This document shows, one piece after another, positions 15,814-25,269 of a stretch of DNA of 64,000 nucleotides. Within the stretch, counting starts at the first letter, position 1. Every line of letters starts with the position of its first letter. Both the position numbers and the translations under genes were made by a program. Under the pieces are notes generated by a model. The model saw only the letters and a program-made list of their open reading frames with translations. It had not been told where the DNA came from and did no database searches. The stretch is from Pseudobdellovibrionaceae bacterium (GTDB lineage Bacteria; Bdellovibrionota; Bdellovibrionia; Bdellovibrionales; UBA1609). The stretch spans positions 188,436 through 252,435 of the forward strand of contig JAMLIO010000004.1 in NCBI GenBank assembly GCA_023954155.1. The letters are read 5' to 3'.

Positions 15814-16431
15814 ATGGAAATACTGTATCCCAAGTTATTAGTGTATCGAAAAGAAAAGTTTCACGAAGTTAAAGATGTTTATGAAAGCCTTGCTACATCA
15901 CAAAGTCCAAGCACGTTGTTTGTGACATGCTCTGATTCTAGATTAAGCCCGCAAGAGTTCACTCTATCTGGGCCAGGAGAGTTATTTGTCATTCGTTCGG
16001 CAGGAAATTTGATTGCTCCCTATGATCCTAAACATATACCCAACGAGGCCCTGACTCTTGAGTATGGTATTGTAGCGTTAAATATTAAAGAGATTATTGT
16101 ATGTGGTCATTTAAGCTGTGGGGCGATGGCAGGTATTATGGATGTGGAAAATTTAAATCACATGCCGTTGGTCAAAAAATCACTTTCAAATTTTAAAGAG
16201 ACCCATAAGCATGAACTTAAACATATCAAGTGTGCCGATGAGCTTTCTCGCTGGAATGTGAGTAAGCAATTGGAAAACATCTACAGCTATCCCTTTGTGC
16301 GAGAAAGAGTACAAACTGGTGAATTGCATATGTGGGGTTGGGTGTTTGATTTTGTCACACATGAGGTGGTGTACAAGAAAAACTTTCGTGAAATTTTAGA
16401 ATTAGAAAGTCCAATGGATTCTGTCTCTTAA
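15814..16431 (+). CDS. Beta-class carbonic anhydrase
   Basis: This 205-residue enzyme interconverts CO2 and bicarbonate. The zinc ligands and catalytic dyad are present: TCSDSR (Cys39, Asp41, Arg43) and CGHLSCG (His99, Cys102). GELFVIRSAGN and ALEYG-type motifs (LTLEYGIVALN) match the beta class. It starts after TGGAGG. The next gene is a SulP transporter 80 bp downstream, a pairing seen where bicarbonate is imported and equilibrated. There is no signal peptide, so it is cytoplasmic. Confidence 0.95.
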   Translation: MEILYPKLLVYRKEKFHEVKDVYESLATSQSPSTLFVTCSDSRLSPQEFTLSGPGELFVIRSAGNLIAPYDPKHIPNEALTLEYGIVALNIKEIIVCGHLSCGAMAGIMDVENLNHMPLVKKSLSNFKETHKHELKHIKCADELSRWNVSKQLENIYSYPFVRERVQTGELHMWGWVFDFVTHEVVYKKNFREILELESPMDSVS

Positions 16432-16511
16432 CAAAGAAAATATTTAGTATTTTCTTTTAGTGTTGTATTTGCATTTTATTTTACACTCACAAAATCTATT
16501 GAGGAGTTTTT

Positions 16512-18032
16512 ATGTCGTTTCAGAGAGTGTTTTTAAAAGAAGTTACGGCTTCTGTAGTTGTGTTTTTGGTGGCCTTACCTTTGTGTCTAGGTATTGCAAT
16601 TGCTTCAGGTGTGCCACCCCTTTTAGGGATTGTGTCTGGAGTGATTGGGGGCTTGATTATTGCCCCCTTTGCGGGAGTTTCTTTACAAGTGAGCGGACCA
16701 GCTGCAGGACTTGCGGTGATGGTCTTTCAGTTTGTAGAGAAGTTTGGATTGGGAAGCTTAGTTTGGTTAGGTCTTATCATAGGTTCCTTACAGTTTCTTG
16801 CTGGGGTTGTGCGTTTAGGAGATTTTTTCAGGGCCAGCTCACCTGCGTTGATTAAAGGGATGTTAGGTGGAATTGGTCTTTTGATTTTAATCAGTCAAAT
16901 GCTTGTAGGTCTTGAAGTGGAGCCGACAGGAAGTGGGTTTAAAAATCTAGCGATGATCCCACAAGCTCTTGCGCAAGGAGTGATACAAAAGCCCCATGCT
17001 TTTGGACTGCTGTTTGTGATTGTGGGTTTGATTTATACTTGGGCTTATCTGCCAAAAAGTATTTCGTCTAAACTCCCAGGATCTCTGGTGGGAGTGGTTG
17101 TGGCGACGTTTATGGCGGCATGGCTGTTTACTGACGTGAAATTTATTGAGATTCCACCCAATGTTTGGGAAGGGCTTAACGTGATCAGTGTGGACAAGTT
17201 AGGTCTATTCTCTTCAGGGCTTTTGGTGTCTGCTTTAGGGATTGCTCTTGTGGCCAGTGCGGAGACTTTGCTTTCGGCGGTGGCTACGGATCGTATGGCA
17301 AAAAAAGTAGGTTCCGATTATAATAAAGAGCTTCGTGCACAAGGACTTGGTAATTTTGTTGCAGGACTTTTGGGAGCCTTACCCATTACTGGAGTGATTG
17401 TGAGAAGTTCAGCCAATATTGAAGCTGGAGGAAAAACACGTTACTCAGCCGTCATGCACAGTCTTTGGTTACTGCTGTTCGTATTTGGGTTACCTTCACT
17501 TCTTAATTATATTCCTATTGCAGGACTTGCGGCGATTCTTGTGGTCACAGGGATGAAGCTACTGGATGTGACCGCAATCCCTAAACTTTGGAAGCAAGAT
17601 CGCACTGAATTTGCGGTGTATCTGGTCACCATTGTTGGAGTCTTTGCCATAGATATTTTAGCGGGAGTGGTTTTAGGGTTTTTAACTTCAATCTTTCTTT
17701 TGGCTATTAAAACTTCAAGACTTTATATTGATGTTAAGCAGACAGAACAAAGAACTGAACTTAAAGTTCGAGGTGTGGCCAGTTTCATCTGTATTCCTAA
17801 AATTTCCAAAGCTTTGGCAAGCATAGAAAGTGACGTGTGCTGCGTTGATCTGTCGGGGTTGTCGTTTATGGATGCGGCTGTGAAAGACCAAATTCATACA
17901 TGGTGCGAAATTGCTCGCTCTGCGGGGAAAGAGGTCACACTGACCATGACAGTGGCGGATGCTGAAGCTGATGAAAGCCACTCGACGGGTTTAATTTTAA
18001 ATATGAAGCAGTTAGAAGAACTGGCTCCTTGA
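16512..18032 (+). CDS. SulP-family anion transporter with STAS domain
   Basis: This 506-residue membrane protein starts after TGAGGAG. The SulP core is clear: LPLCLGIAIASGVPPLLGIVSGVIG split by ordinary helices, then VSGPAAGLAVMV, about 10-14 membrane segments to residue 400. A short C-terminal STAS domain follows (VDLSGLSFMDAAVKDQI). SulP members carry sulfate, bicarbonate or other anions. Its position next to a beta-carbonic anhydrase suggests bicarbonate; this is inference from context. Confidence 0.88.
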   Translation: MSFQRVFLKEVTASVVVFLVALPLCLGIAIASGVPPLLGIVSGVIGGLIIAPFAGVSLQVSGPAAGLAVMVFQFVEKFGLGSLVWLGLIIGSLQFLAGVVRLGDFFRASSPALIKGMLGGIGLLILISQMLVGLEVEPTGSGFKNLAMIPQALAQGVIQKPHAFGLLFVIVGLIYTWAYLPKSISSKLPGSLVGVVVATFMAAWLFTDVKFIEIPPNVWEGLNVISVDKLGLFSSGLLVSALGIALVASAETLLSAVATDRMAKKVGSDYNKELRAQGLGNFVAGLLGALPITGVIVRSSANIEAGGKTRYSAVMHSLWLLLFVFGLPSLLNYIPIAGLAAILVVTGMKLLDVTAIPKLWKQDRTEFAVYLVTIVGVFAIDILAGVVLGFLTSIFLLAIKTSRLYIDVKQTEQRTELKVRGVASFICIPKISKALASIESDVCCVDLSGLSFMDAAVKDQIHTWCEIARSAGKEVTLTMTVADAEADESHSTGLILNMKQLEELAP

Positions 18033-18050
18033 TTTTTTTCGTATTGGGGA

Positions 18051-18611
18051 TTGTCGAGTCAGGGCAAAGACGATAGCTTTGCCCTTATGAAATTTATGGT
18101 TCTCAATGCTTTACAAATGCAGACCTCGGCTCCGTATCAAGAGTGGATACTGAGGCTGCAAGCCTTAGCTGAAATGACTGAAGTTCCATCATGGCTACGT
18201 CTTCAACCCCAGACTTCAAATGTCACAGGAGAAGGGCCGCAAGGTCGCCCTCAACCCCAGTCCTCCACCACAAACCCTTCACCTTATCTTGAAGTAGGAT
18301 TTATGGTCTCAGATCAGGGTGAGATTCAGTCTTGTGTTTGGTTTAGGACCTTTGAAGAGATTTGTGAGATTGATTATATCTTCACCCTTCCCCAAGCTCG
18401 CGGTCAGGGGTGGGCTAAAGAACTGCTGTTCAACCTCTGTCAACGGGCTCTAAAGGAGTCGCTGTTTAAAGAAGTTTGGCTGGAAGTAGAAGAACGCAAC
18501 ACCGCAGCAATAAGGCTTTATGAATCCCTAGGTTTTATAAACGAGCATAAGCGTAAGGACTATTATGGACAGGGACGCCATGGTTTTAATTATAGGCTAA
18601 AGCTATTGTAA
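18051..18611 (+). CDS. GNAT-family N-acetyltransferase
   Basis: This protein has 186 residues from a TTG start; an ATG at 18087 is the alternative. The C-terminal half has the acetyl-CoA-binding motif A (LPQARGQGWAKELLFNLCQRA) and the motif B end (AAIRLYESLGF), typical of RimI-like acetyltransferases. The N-terminal 85 residues include a Pro/Gln/Thr-rich linker (about 60-80). The substrate is unknown. It begins 19 bp after the transporter gene and may be co-transcribed with it. Confidence 0.85.
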   Translation: MSSQGKDDSFALMKFMVLNALQMQTSAPYQEWILRLQALAEMTEVPSWLRLQPQTSNVTGEGPQGRPQPQSSTTNPSPYLEVGFMVSDQGEIQSCVWFRTFEEICEIDYIFTLPQARGQGWAKELLFNLCQRALKESLFKEVWLEVEERNTAAIRLYESLGFINEHKRKDYYGQGRHGFNYRLKLL

Positions 18612-18811
18612 AAATGTCACTTGTGAATGCTGGACTTCTTCAAATGGGGGGCCAGTGATGATGTTTGAGGAGGGGAGGAACCCTTGCCATAGCCCGTGGG
18701 TTTTGCTATAGATAGAGATACTCTATAAGGTGTTTTACGGAGAGGGTCCCTGAAAGGACCCTCTTTTTTTTAGCACCACTTTTTAGAGACGAAGAAAATG
18801 AGGTAGCACGA
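18612..18811 (+). promoter_or_regulatory. Leader region before rimP, with an intrinsic terminator
   Basis: 200 bp without a gene. It ends in a strong terminator (18741-18771) 40 bp before rimP. It either ends the upstream transcript or forms an attenuator or short leader RNA for the rimP-nusA operon. I could not match it to a known RNA family. Confidence 0.4.
18741..18771 (+). terminator. Intrinsic terminator upstream of rimP
   Basis: The perfect 9-bp stem AGAGGGTCC / GGACCCTCT, with loop CTGAAA, is followed by eight T. It is the strongest intrinsic terminator in the window. Confidence 0.9.
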
Positions 18812-19351
18812 GTGTCTACACTGTTAGAAACATTAGAAAACATGGCCAATGAAATTGTAGAGCGTGAAGGCTTTCGTCTTTACGATATTGAATTCCAGCA
18901 AACGGCACGCAAGTTGGTGGTGACCATTGATAAGGACGGTGGAACTGTGTCCATTGATGACTGTGTGAATGTCTCAAGGGGCTTAAATCTTTTGCTGGAT
19001 GTGGAAGATGTGATTCCTGGTGAAGCTTACGATTTGGAAGTTTCAAGCCCAGGTCTAGAGCGTGCACTGAAAAAACTTTGGCATTTTGAAGGAGCTATCG
19101 GAGAGAAAGCCAAAGTCAGCATCAAAGCCGACGCTGACACGGCTGCCTTTGGAAATTTAAGAGCCTTTAAAGCCGAGGTCGCTGGTGTGTCCCCTGAGGG
19201 ACAGATCGAGTTTACAAATATTGAAAACTCAAAACTGGAAAGTATTACAGTGCCATTTGACAGCATTCATAAAGCTCAACTGGTTTTTGAATATGGTAGA
19301 GATATTAAAAAAGTTAAAGATGCTAAAAAAGCAAAGAAAGCAAAAAATTAA
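18812..19351 (+). CDS. rimP: Ribosome maturation factor RimP
   Basis: This 179-residue protein has a GTG start with GAGG upstream. RimP helps 30S subunit assembly. Family motifs: EREGFRLYDIEFQ near the start, DGGTVSIDDCVNVSRGL, then YDLEVSSPGLERAL. The C-terminus ends in a Lys/Ala run (KKVKDAKKAKKAKN). It is the first gene of the nusA-infB cluster and lies 16 bp before nusA. Confidence 0.95.
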   Translation: MSTLLETLENMANEIVEREGFRLYDIEFQQTARKLVVTIDKDGGTVSIDDCVNVSRGLNLLLDVEDVIPGEAYDLEVSSPGLERALKKLWHFEGAIGEKAKVSIKADADTAAFGNLRAFKAEVAGVSPEGQIEFTNIENSKLESITVPFDSIHKAQLVFEYGRDIKKVKDAKKAKKAKN

Positions 19352-19367
19352 AAAGAAGAGGTAAATT

Positions 19368-20843
19368 ATGTCTACAGGTGTTTTTTCTGATATGAGCCGT
19401 CTGATTGAGGCTTTGGGAAAAGAAAAAGGGATTGATAAAAACATCGTAATCAATGCTGTGACTCAAGGTATGCTTGCTGCTGCGATTAAGAAATATGGAA
19501 CTTACCGCGAAATTGAAGCTCAATATAATGAAGAGAGTGGTGAAGTTGAACTTTTTGAATTTAAAGAAGTTGTTGATGACAAAGATTTTATTGATGAAGA
19601 AGTTGAAATTAAACTCAGTGAAGCAGAAGACTTAGACCCTGGTGTACAAGTAGGTGACTCTGTCGGAATTCGTATGGAGGCTACAGATCTAGGTCGTATT
19701 GCGGCTCAGTTGGCCAGACAGATCATCACTCAACAAGTGCGTGACGCTGAAAGAGAGATTATCTTTGGTGAGTTTGAACAGCGTAAGGGTGAAATCGCTT
19801 CTGGGATTGCAAGACGAGTCGAGCGTGGGGCCATTGTTGTTGATTTGGGTCGTACAGAGGCCTATATTCCACCTCGTGAACAGATTCCAGGTGAAATCTA
19901 CAGACCAGGAGACCGCGTTCAGGGGTATATCACTGAAGTGCGCCAGACCACTCGTGGTCCACAGATCATCATGTCTAGAGCCGATGGACGTTATATGATG
20001 AAGTTATTTGAAGCCGAAGTTCCAGAAGTAGAAGATGGTATCATTCAATTGATCAGTGCCGCGCGTGAGCCAGGCCAAAGAGCCAAAATGGCTGTTAAAA
20101 GTAACGATCCTTCGATTGATCCAGTAGGCGCTTGTGTGGGTGTTAAAGGAAGTCGTGTGCAAAACGTGGTGCAAGAGTTGCGCGGAGAAAAGATTGACAT
20201 CGTTCCTTACGATGAAGATCCAGTAACTTTTGTGTGCAATGCTTTGCAGCCTGCGGAAATTTCCAAAGTGTTTATGGATGAAGACAACCGCGAGATGGAA
20301 GTTGTGGTTCCAGATAATCAATTAAGCTTAGCCATTGGTAAAAAAGGTCAGAACGTAAGACTTGCAGCCAAACTTACAGGTTGGAAGTTAGACATCTTAG
20401 GTGAATCTGACTCTGCCGCAAGAACAGCGCAAAGTATTTTTAACCTTATGCACTTACCTAATATGACAGAGACTATGGCTCATAGCATTTTCCAATCAGG
20501 ATTTGGTTCAGTGCAAGCCATTGCCGACTCTGAAGTGGAGATGCTGCAGGTCATTCCAGGTTATGAAGATGAAGATAAGGCTGATGATTTAAGAATTTCA
20601 GCTATTGAAGTTTTAGAAAAATTTGAAAAAGAAGGAAAAACTATTCCTCAAGCCCCCACGACTGCAGAGCGATCAGAGTCTAAGGCCAGTGTAGATGCAA
20701 AATCTGCGGCTGAGGAACGACTTAAAGAAGAGCTAGCGCAGCTTAAAGGCAGTGAAGATGCTGCGGCGCTGGCTTTAGAGGAAGAGGCTAAAGCGGCTTC
20801 TTTAGAAGAAAGCAGTGTTGATGAGGCTACTGAGGAAGAGTAA
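19368..20843 (+). CDS. nusA: Transcription termination/antitermination factor NusA
   Basis: This 491-residue protein has the NusA layout: an N-terminal RNA-polymerase-binding domain, an S1 domain (about 135-200; VERGAIVVDLGRTEAYIP), two KH domains (KGSRVQNVVQELRGEKIDIV and NQLSLAIGKKGQNVRLA), and an acidic C-terminal region with a helix-hairpin-helix-like segment. It modulates pausing and termination and works with Nus factors. The C-terminal tail is Glu/Ala-rich (LALEEEAKAASLEE). Confidence 0.97.
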   Translation: MSTGVFSDMSRLIEALGKEKGIDKNIVINAVTQGMLAAAIKKYGTYREIEAQYNEESGEVELFEFKEVVDDKDFIDEEVEIKLSEAEDLDPGVQVGDSVGIRMEATDLGRIAAQLARQIITQQVRDAEREIIFGEFEQRKGEIASGIARRVERGAIVVDLGRTEAYIPPREQIPGEIYRPGDRVQGYITEVRQTTRGPQIIMSRADGRYMMKLFEAEVPEVEDGIIQLISAAREPGQRAKMAVKSNDPSIDPVGACVGVKGSRVQNVVQELRGEKIDIVPYDEDPVTFVCNALQPAEISKVFMDEDNREMEVVVPDNQLSLAIGKKGQNVRLAAKLTGWKLDILGESDSAARTAQSIFNLMHLPNMTETMAHSIFQSGFGSVQAIADSEVEMLQVIPGYEDEDKADDLRISAIEVLEKFEKEGKTIPQAPTTAERSESKASVDAKSAAEERLKEELAQLKGSEDAAALALEEEAKAASLEESSVDEATEEE

Positions 20844-20864
20844 ATCCGTGAGGAGAACTCCTTG

Positions 20865-20930
20865 ATGTATTCAGGTAGCAAAAGACACGCAGGTAACATG
20901 AGAAACGTTGAAGAAAAAAGGAAGGTCTAG
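20865..20930 (+). CDS. 21-residue micro-ORF between nusA and infB
   Basis: A GAGGAGAA ribosome binding site 8 nt upstream precedes ATG for the basic peptide MYSGSKRHAGNMRNVEEKRK plus Val. Its TAG overlaps the infB GTG start by one base (TAGTG), a stop-start arrangement used for translational coupling. The position is where many genomes carry ylxR, but the peptide is far too short for YlxR and has no GRG motif. It may only serve to deliver ribosomes to infB. Not reported from any family I know. Confidence 0.5.
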   Translation: MYSGSKRHAGNMRNVEEKRKV

Positions 20931-23770
20931 TGAGTCAACCAAGAGTGTTTGAATTCGCAAAAGAAATTGGGATGGAAACCCTAGCTTTGATGGATAAAAT
21001 CAAAGAGTGGGATTTGCCTGTTAAAAACCATATGGCCTCATTAAGTGATGAACTGATTGAAGAGATCAAAACTCGATTGAATGAGGGTGAGGCTGCAAAG
21101 CCAGCGGCAAAGAAAACCACTAAGAAAAAAGCCAGTGGTGCTAAAAAAACATCAACAAAAAAAGCATCAGGTACCAAAAAGACAGCGACAAAAAAAGCTT
21201 CGGGTACTAAGAAGGCCACCACAAAGAAGAAGGCGACTAAAAAAGACAGCAGTGGTGATGCCATTAAAAAAGCGACGAAGGTGGTCACTAAGAAATCAGC
21301 GGCCGCAGCAGAAGCCACACAGGCTGAAGAAGAGCAACAGCAATCACGCCGTCTGGTGATTCGCAGATCAGGTCAAGAGGACGAAGCAACTGCCGCAGAC
21401 AGCAATATCAAAATCATGAAGGCCGAAGACCTTAATAGACCTGCGACGCAGACGATGAGTGCCCCTGAAACCACTTCGACTTCCGAGGCCGTTTCAGGTG
21501 ATACGGAGTCTTCACAAACTAGAGCATCTGCAGAAGATGTAGGTGCAGACAGTAGCCCAGAAGTGAAAAAACCTTCAAGAAAGACACTGATCACCAAGAA
21601 GAACATCATTGGCAGAATGGATCTTTCGCGTGTGAGAAATATGTCTGGTGGGACTTCTGGCGGTACTACGGATGCAGGTCAAAAACCTCGCTCCACCGCA
21701 ACGGGAAATCGCGCTAGAAATATCAGAACAGGATTTGTGGCTGCAGAACCTATGATTCCCATTGCAGATGATTTTGATCGCAATAAGAGAGAAGACTTTA
21801 ATAAAAAGAAAAAAGTGGGTGGAGCAGCAGGTCCAGCAACTGGTGCTAATGCAGAAGGAGCTGTATCTTTCCGTGGACTGGAAGAACCTACAGCCTTTAA
21901 ATCTTCTGACTTTAGAAAACGCGAAGCAGTTTTCCAACCTAAAAAGAAAAAAGTTTCTAACGAACCAGGAAAGAAGACTCAAATCACAACTCCAGCTGCA
22001 CATAAGCGTGTCGTGCGCATCTTTGGAACCACGACTGTGAGTCAACTGGCTCAAGAGATTGGAGTTAAGCTTCCGCAGCTCACTCGTGTGCTGATGGCTC
22101 AAGGTGTGATGGCCACTCCAAATACAGAACTGGATTTTGATACCGTGGCTTTAATTGTTCCTGAGTTCAATTGGGAAGCCCAAAATGTGCAAGAGACCTC
22201 AGAGAACTTTGTGGAGACAGTGGCCTTTGGTGGTGTGGATGCAGAGCCTGTGTCTCGTCCTCCTGTTGTGACAGTGATGGGTCACGTGGATCACGGTAAG
22301 ACCACTTTGTTAGATACGATTCGTAATGCCAACGTGGTGAAAGGTGAAGCGGGTGGAATCACTCAGCACATCGGTGCCTACAGGGTGATGTTAGATGGCG
22401 ATAAACCTATGACATTTATTGATACCCCAGGACACGAAGCCTTCACGTCGATGCGTGCTCGTGGTGCCAATGTGACAGACATTGCCATCATTGTGGTGGC
22501 TGCAGATGATGGAATGATGCCACAAACTCAAGAGGCGATCAGCCACGCTAAAGCAGCGGGTGTACCTATCATTGTGGCTGTCAACAAGATGGACAAAGAA
22601 GGCGCTAACCCTGACCGTATCAAGCAGCAGCTCACAGAGTTTGAATTGATCCCAGAAGAATGGGGCGGAACTACAATTTATAATTATATTTCTGCACTTA
22701 AGGGTGAAGGGATCAAAGAGATTCTTGAGAACATTCATTTAGTGGCTGAAGTCTTAGAACTTAAAGCCAACCCACAGCGTTCAGGTACAGGTATTGTGAT
22801 TGAAAGCAGTGTACAAAAAGGTCGTGGTACTGTGGCCACTTTATTGGTGCAAGACGGGACTGTAAAAACAGGCGATTACATTTGTGCAGGACGAGTGGCG
22901 GGTAAAGTTCGTCAAATGATGAACGACCAAGGAAAAGTGGTGAAAGAAGCAGGACCTGGTATTCCTGTAGAGATCACGGGACTTCCTGAGACTCCTTCAG
23001 CAGGGGATCGTTTTGATATTTGTAAAGATGAAACCGTGACACAAAAGTTAGCGGATTTAAGAGCAGAAGAACTGCGTCGACAAGAGGAAGTGCAAAATCA
23101 ACCTGCTAAGACTATGACTTTGGACTCTTTATTCACCAAAGTGAAATTGGGTGATGTAAAAGAATTACCTTTAGTAATCAAAACGGATGTGGCAGGAAGT
23201 ATTGAAGCCATTAAGGGTCTACTTAATAAAATCGAAAGTGAAGAGGTTAAGGTCAAGTACATCCATGCTGCCGTAGGGGGCATCAGTGAATCTGACGTTC
23301 TTCTTGCAGGCACTGCGGGTGGAATTGTGCTGGGATTTAATGTGCGCCCTGACTCTGCGGCTACGAATGTGGCTAAACAAAAGGGTGTAGAGATCAAGTG
23401 TTACCAAGTGATTTATGAAATGGTGGATGAAGTGAAAAAAGCCATGTCGGGTCTTCTTACTCCAGAAATCATTGAAAAAGAACAAGGTAAAGCTGAGGTT
23501 AGGGACATCTTCTCGATTCCCAAAGTGGGTGTCATTGCAGGATGTTTTGTTACCGAAGGTAAGATCAATCGTAACAGCCAGGTCCGCTTAGTGCGCCAAG
23601 GTAAGGTGATCTACACAGGTAAGCTTTCTAGCTTAAAACGTTTCAAAGATGATGCTAAAGAAGTCGCCAGTGGTTTTGAATGTGGTATCGGAATAGAAAA
23701 CTACAACGACATCAAAGTCGAAGACATCATTGAAGCCTTCACTCATGAAGAAGTGGCAAGAGAGATTTAA
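20930..23770 (+). CDS. infB: Translation initiation factor IF-2
   Basis: This 946-residue GTPase delivers fMet-tRNA to the 30S subunit. It has a GTG start. An IF2N domain ([20 protein letters not shown]) is followed by a Lys/Ala/Thr-rich low-complexity stretch (residues about 60-123, repeated KKASGTKK units), a further disordered linker, a second IF2N domain and the G domain (GHVDHGKT about residue 450, [12 protein letters not shown]). Domains II-IV close the protein. The stop overlaps the rbfA start by one base. The histone-H1-like linker is longer and more regular than usual. Confidence 0.97.
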   Translation: MSQPRVFEFAKEIGMETLALMDKIKEWDLPVKNHMASLSDELIEEIKTRLNEGEAAKPAAKKTTKKKASGAKKTSTKKASGTKKTATKKASGTKKATTKKKATKKDSSGDAIKKATKVVTKKSAAAAEATQAEEEQQQSRRLVIRRSGQEDEATAADSNIKIMKAEDLNRPATQTMSAPETTSTSEAVSGDTESSQTRASAEDVGADSSPEVKKPSRKTLITKKNIIGRMDLSRVRNMSGGTSGGTTDAGQKPRSTATGNRARNIRTGFVAAEPMIPIADDFDRNKREDFNKKKKVGGAAGPATGANAEGAVSFRGLEEPTAFKSSDFRKREAVFQPKKKKVSNEPGKKTQITTPAAHKRVVRIFGTTTVSQLAQEIGVKLPQLTRVLMAQGVMATPNTELDFDTVALIVPEFNWEAQNVQETSENFVETVAFGGVDAEPVSRPPVVTVMGHVDHGKTTLLDTIRNANVVKGEAGGITQHIGAYRVMLDGDKPMTFIDTPGHEAFTSMRARGANVTDIAIIVVAADDGMMPQTQEAISHAKAAGVPIIVAVNKMDKEGANPDRIKQQLTEFELIPEEWGGTTIYNYISALKGEGIKEILENIHLVAEVLELKANPQRSGTGIVIESSVQKGRGTVATLLVQDGTVKTGDYICAGRVAGKVRQMMNDQGKVVKEAGPGIPVEITGLPETPSAGDRFDICKDETVTQKLADLRAEELRRQEEVQNQPAKTMTLDSLFTKVKLGDVKELPLVIKTDVAGSIEAIKGLLNKIESEEVKVKYIHAAVGGISESDVLLAGTAGGIVLGFNVRPDSAATNVAKQKGVEIKCYQVIYEMVDEVKKAMSGLLTPEIIEKEQGKAEVRDIFSIPKVGVIAGCFVTEGKINRNSQVRLVRQGKVIYTGKLSSLKRFKDDAKEVASGFECGIGIENYNDIKVEDIIEAFTHEEVAREI

Positions 23771-24132
23771 TGAGCACTAACAGCAAATCTGTACGTGTAC
23801 AGAAAGTAGAAAAAGAACTCCGCGAAATCATCAGTGGGGTTCTGCCTGAATGGCTGTATTTTGATAGTGGAACTTTGGTTTCTGTCATTCGCGTTGAAGT
23901 CTCTAGTGACTTAAGAACTGCAAAAGTGTTTGTCAGTGTATTTCCTGATGAGGCCGCCGAAGAAGTGATGGAAGAACTTGAGGTGGTGCGCGTAGATGTG
24001 CAAAATCAAGTCTCTAAAAAGATTCGCATGAAGTATTTACCCAAATTGAAATGGATCAACGATCATACTGTAGATCAGTTAGTCAAAGTCAGTCAGATTT
24101 TAAAAGAAAGTAAACCTTCAACAGAGGAATGA
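23770..24132 (+). CDS. rbfA: Ribosome-binding factor A
   Basis: This 120-residue KH-like protein binds the 30S subunit and matures the 16S rRNA 5' end. It starts VRVQKVEKELREIISG and carries SSDLRTAKVFVSVFP, the RbfA signature. It overlaps the infB stop (TAATG) and precedes truB by 3 bp. Confidence 0.93.
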   Translation: MSTNSKSVRVQKVEKELREIISGVLPEWLYFDSGTLVSVIRVEVSSDLRTAKVFVSVFPDEAAEEVMEELEVVRVDVQNQVSKKIRMKYLPKLKWINDHTVDQLVKVSQILKESKPSTEE

Positions 24133-24135
24133 TGG

Positions 24136-25269
24136 ATGTCCGCAGCTCTGCGTGGAGTTTTATTGATCGATAAGCCGAAAGGTTTTACCAGCCATGATGT
24201 TGTGGCGCGTGTTCGTCGACTCTTTAAAACTAAAGAAGTAGGGCATGCAGGGACCTTAGATCCCATGGCTGAAGGTTTACTGGTGATCTTGCTCGGCGAG
24301 GCGACCAAGCTTTCACCCTATATCACCGCTGATGATAAGAGTTATGTGGCCCAAATGGATTTTGGATATTCCACAGACACTTTGGACACCGAAGGGGAAG
24401 TGACGTTTCGCTCAGAAAGTATGGACCTTAATCAAACGGCCATCACTGAAGCCGCTCAAAAACTAGTGGGTGACCTAAGGCTTCCTGTCCCCATTTACTC
24501 TGCCGTGAAATTGCATGGCCGTAAACTTTACGAATACGCTCGTTCAGGACAAGAGGTCGACATTCCTATAAGAACCATGAGGTTTTACAGCTCAGAAGTG
24601 GTAGAGGTTTCCCCTAAGTCTTTAAAGGTGAAACTGGCTTGCGAAAAAGGAGCCTACATTCGAGCTTGGGTCGGTCAACTGGGTGAGGATTTAGGCGTAG
24701 GAGCCACAATGACAGCTCTTGTGCGACAAAGCTCAGGCCCTTTTGATCTAAGCCAAAGCATCAGCCTCGAAGCCCTCACCAAGCTGGCTGAAGAGAAGGG
24801 CGTCTCACTGATCCATCGCAAAGAATCACAACCTCCACAGCCCACCCAGATCCCAGCCGCCCCCTTAAGCTCACGCATACAAACTCTGATGACGCCCCCT
24901 TCTCAGACACAAGAGACAAGAAAAGCCGCGCCTCTGGCATCACAACCGAGGGAATCAGTAACAGATCAAGCTTTAGAGGCTTTTTTAGATGAAGTTCAAA
25001 AATCTTCGTATTTTATCCCCATCGAGCAGTGCCTCTCAGGCCGCTTTTATCGTTTGGACAGCTTTGAAGAGCGCCTGATGAAAAACGGCCAAATCGCCCA
25101 CTCCTTAGAAAAAAGGCTTGTACCTCAGGTGCATGAAGTCTTACGCACTCAAAAAGACCAACTTATCCGTATCTTCACCCACAAAACAGGCGAAGGCGAC
25201 AAACTTAAAGCGCTCATCACCATCCGCCACGACCAGCCCCGCCCCAAACTCTTAAGAGTCTTTAATTAG
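24136..25269 (+). CDS. truB: tRNA pseudouridine-55 synthase TruB with a Pro-rich insertion
   Basis: This 377-residue enzyme makes pseudouridine 55 in tRNA. LLIDKPKGFTSHDVVARVR, HAGTLDPMAEGLL (catalytic Asp) and SYVAQMDFGYSTDTLDTEG mark the catalytic domain; ACEKGAYIRAW follows. Residues about 232-290 form an insertion rich in Pro, Gln, Ser and Thr (QPPQPTQIPAAPL), making the protein longer than the usual about 300 residues. The C-terminal domain (SSYFIPIEQCL) then resumes. The stop codon's last base starts element E2, which separates truB from rpsO. Confidence 0.93.
   Translation: MSAALRGVLLIDKPKGFTSHDVVARVRRLFKTKEVGHAGTLDPMAEGLLVILLGEATKLSPYITADDKSYVAQMDFGYSTDTLDTEGEVTFRSESMDLNQTAITEAAQKLVGDLRLPVPIYSAVKLHGRKLYEYARSGQEVDIPIRTMRFYSSEVVEVSPKSLKVKLACEKGAYIRAWVGQLGEDLGVGATMTALVRQSSGPFDLSQSISLEALTKLAEEKGVSLIHRKESQPPQPTQIPAAPLSSRIQTLMTPPSQTQETRKAAPLASQPRESVTDQALEAFLDEVQKSSYFIPIEQCLSGRFYRLDSFEERLMKNGQIAHSLEKRLVPQVHEVLRTQKDQLIRIFTHKTGEGDKLKALITIRHDQPRPKLLRVFN

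Noticed and set aside
16460-16855. Plus-strand ORF of 131 codons over the SulP gene start
   Set aside because: Out of frame with the clearly homologous transporter and Cys/Arg-rich as expected for a shadow frame.
18650-18740. Possible small RNA gene (SRP RNA, 6S or tRNA) before rimP
   Set aside because: No conserved SRP loop, tRNA cloverleaf or 6S bulge could be drawn; only the terminator is clear.
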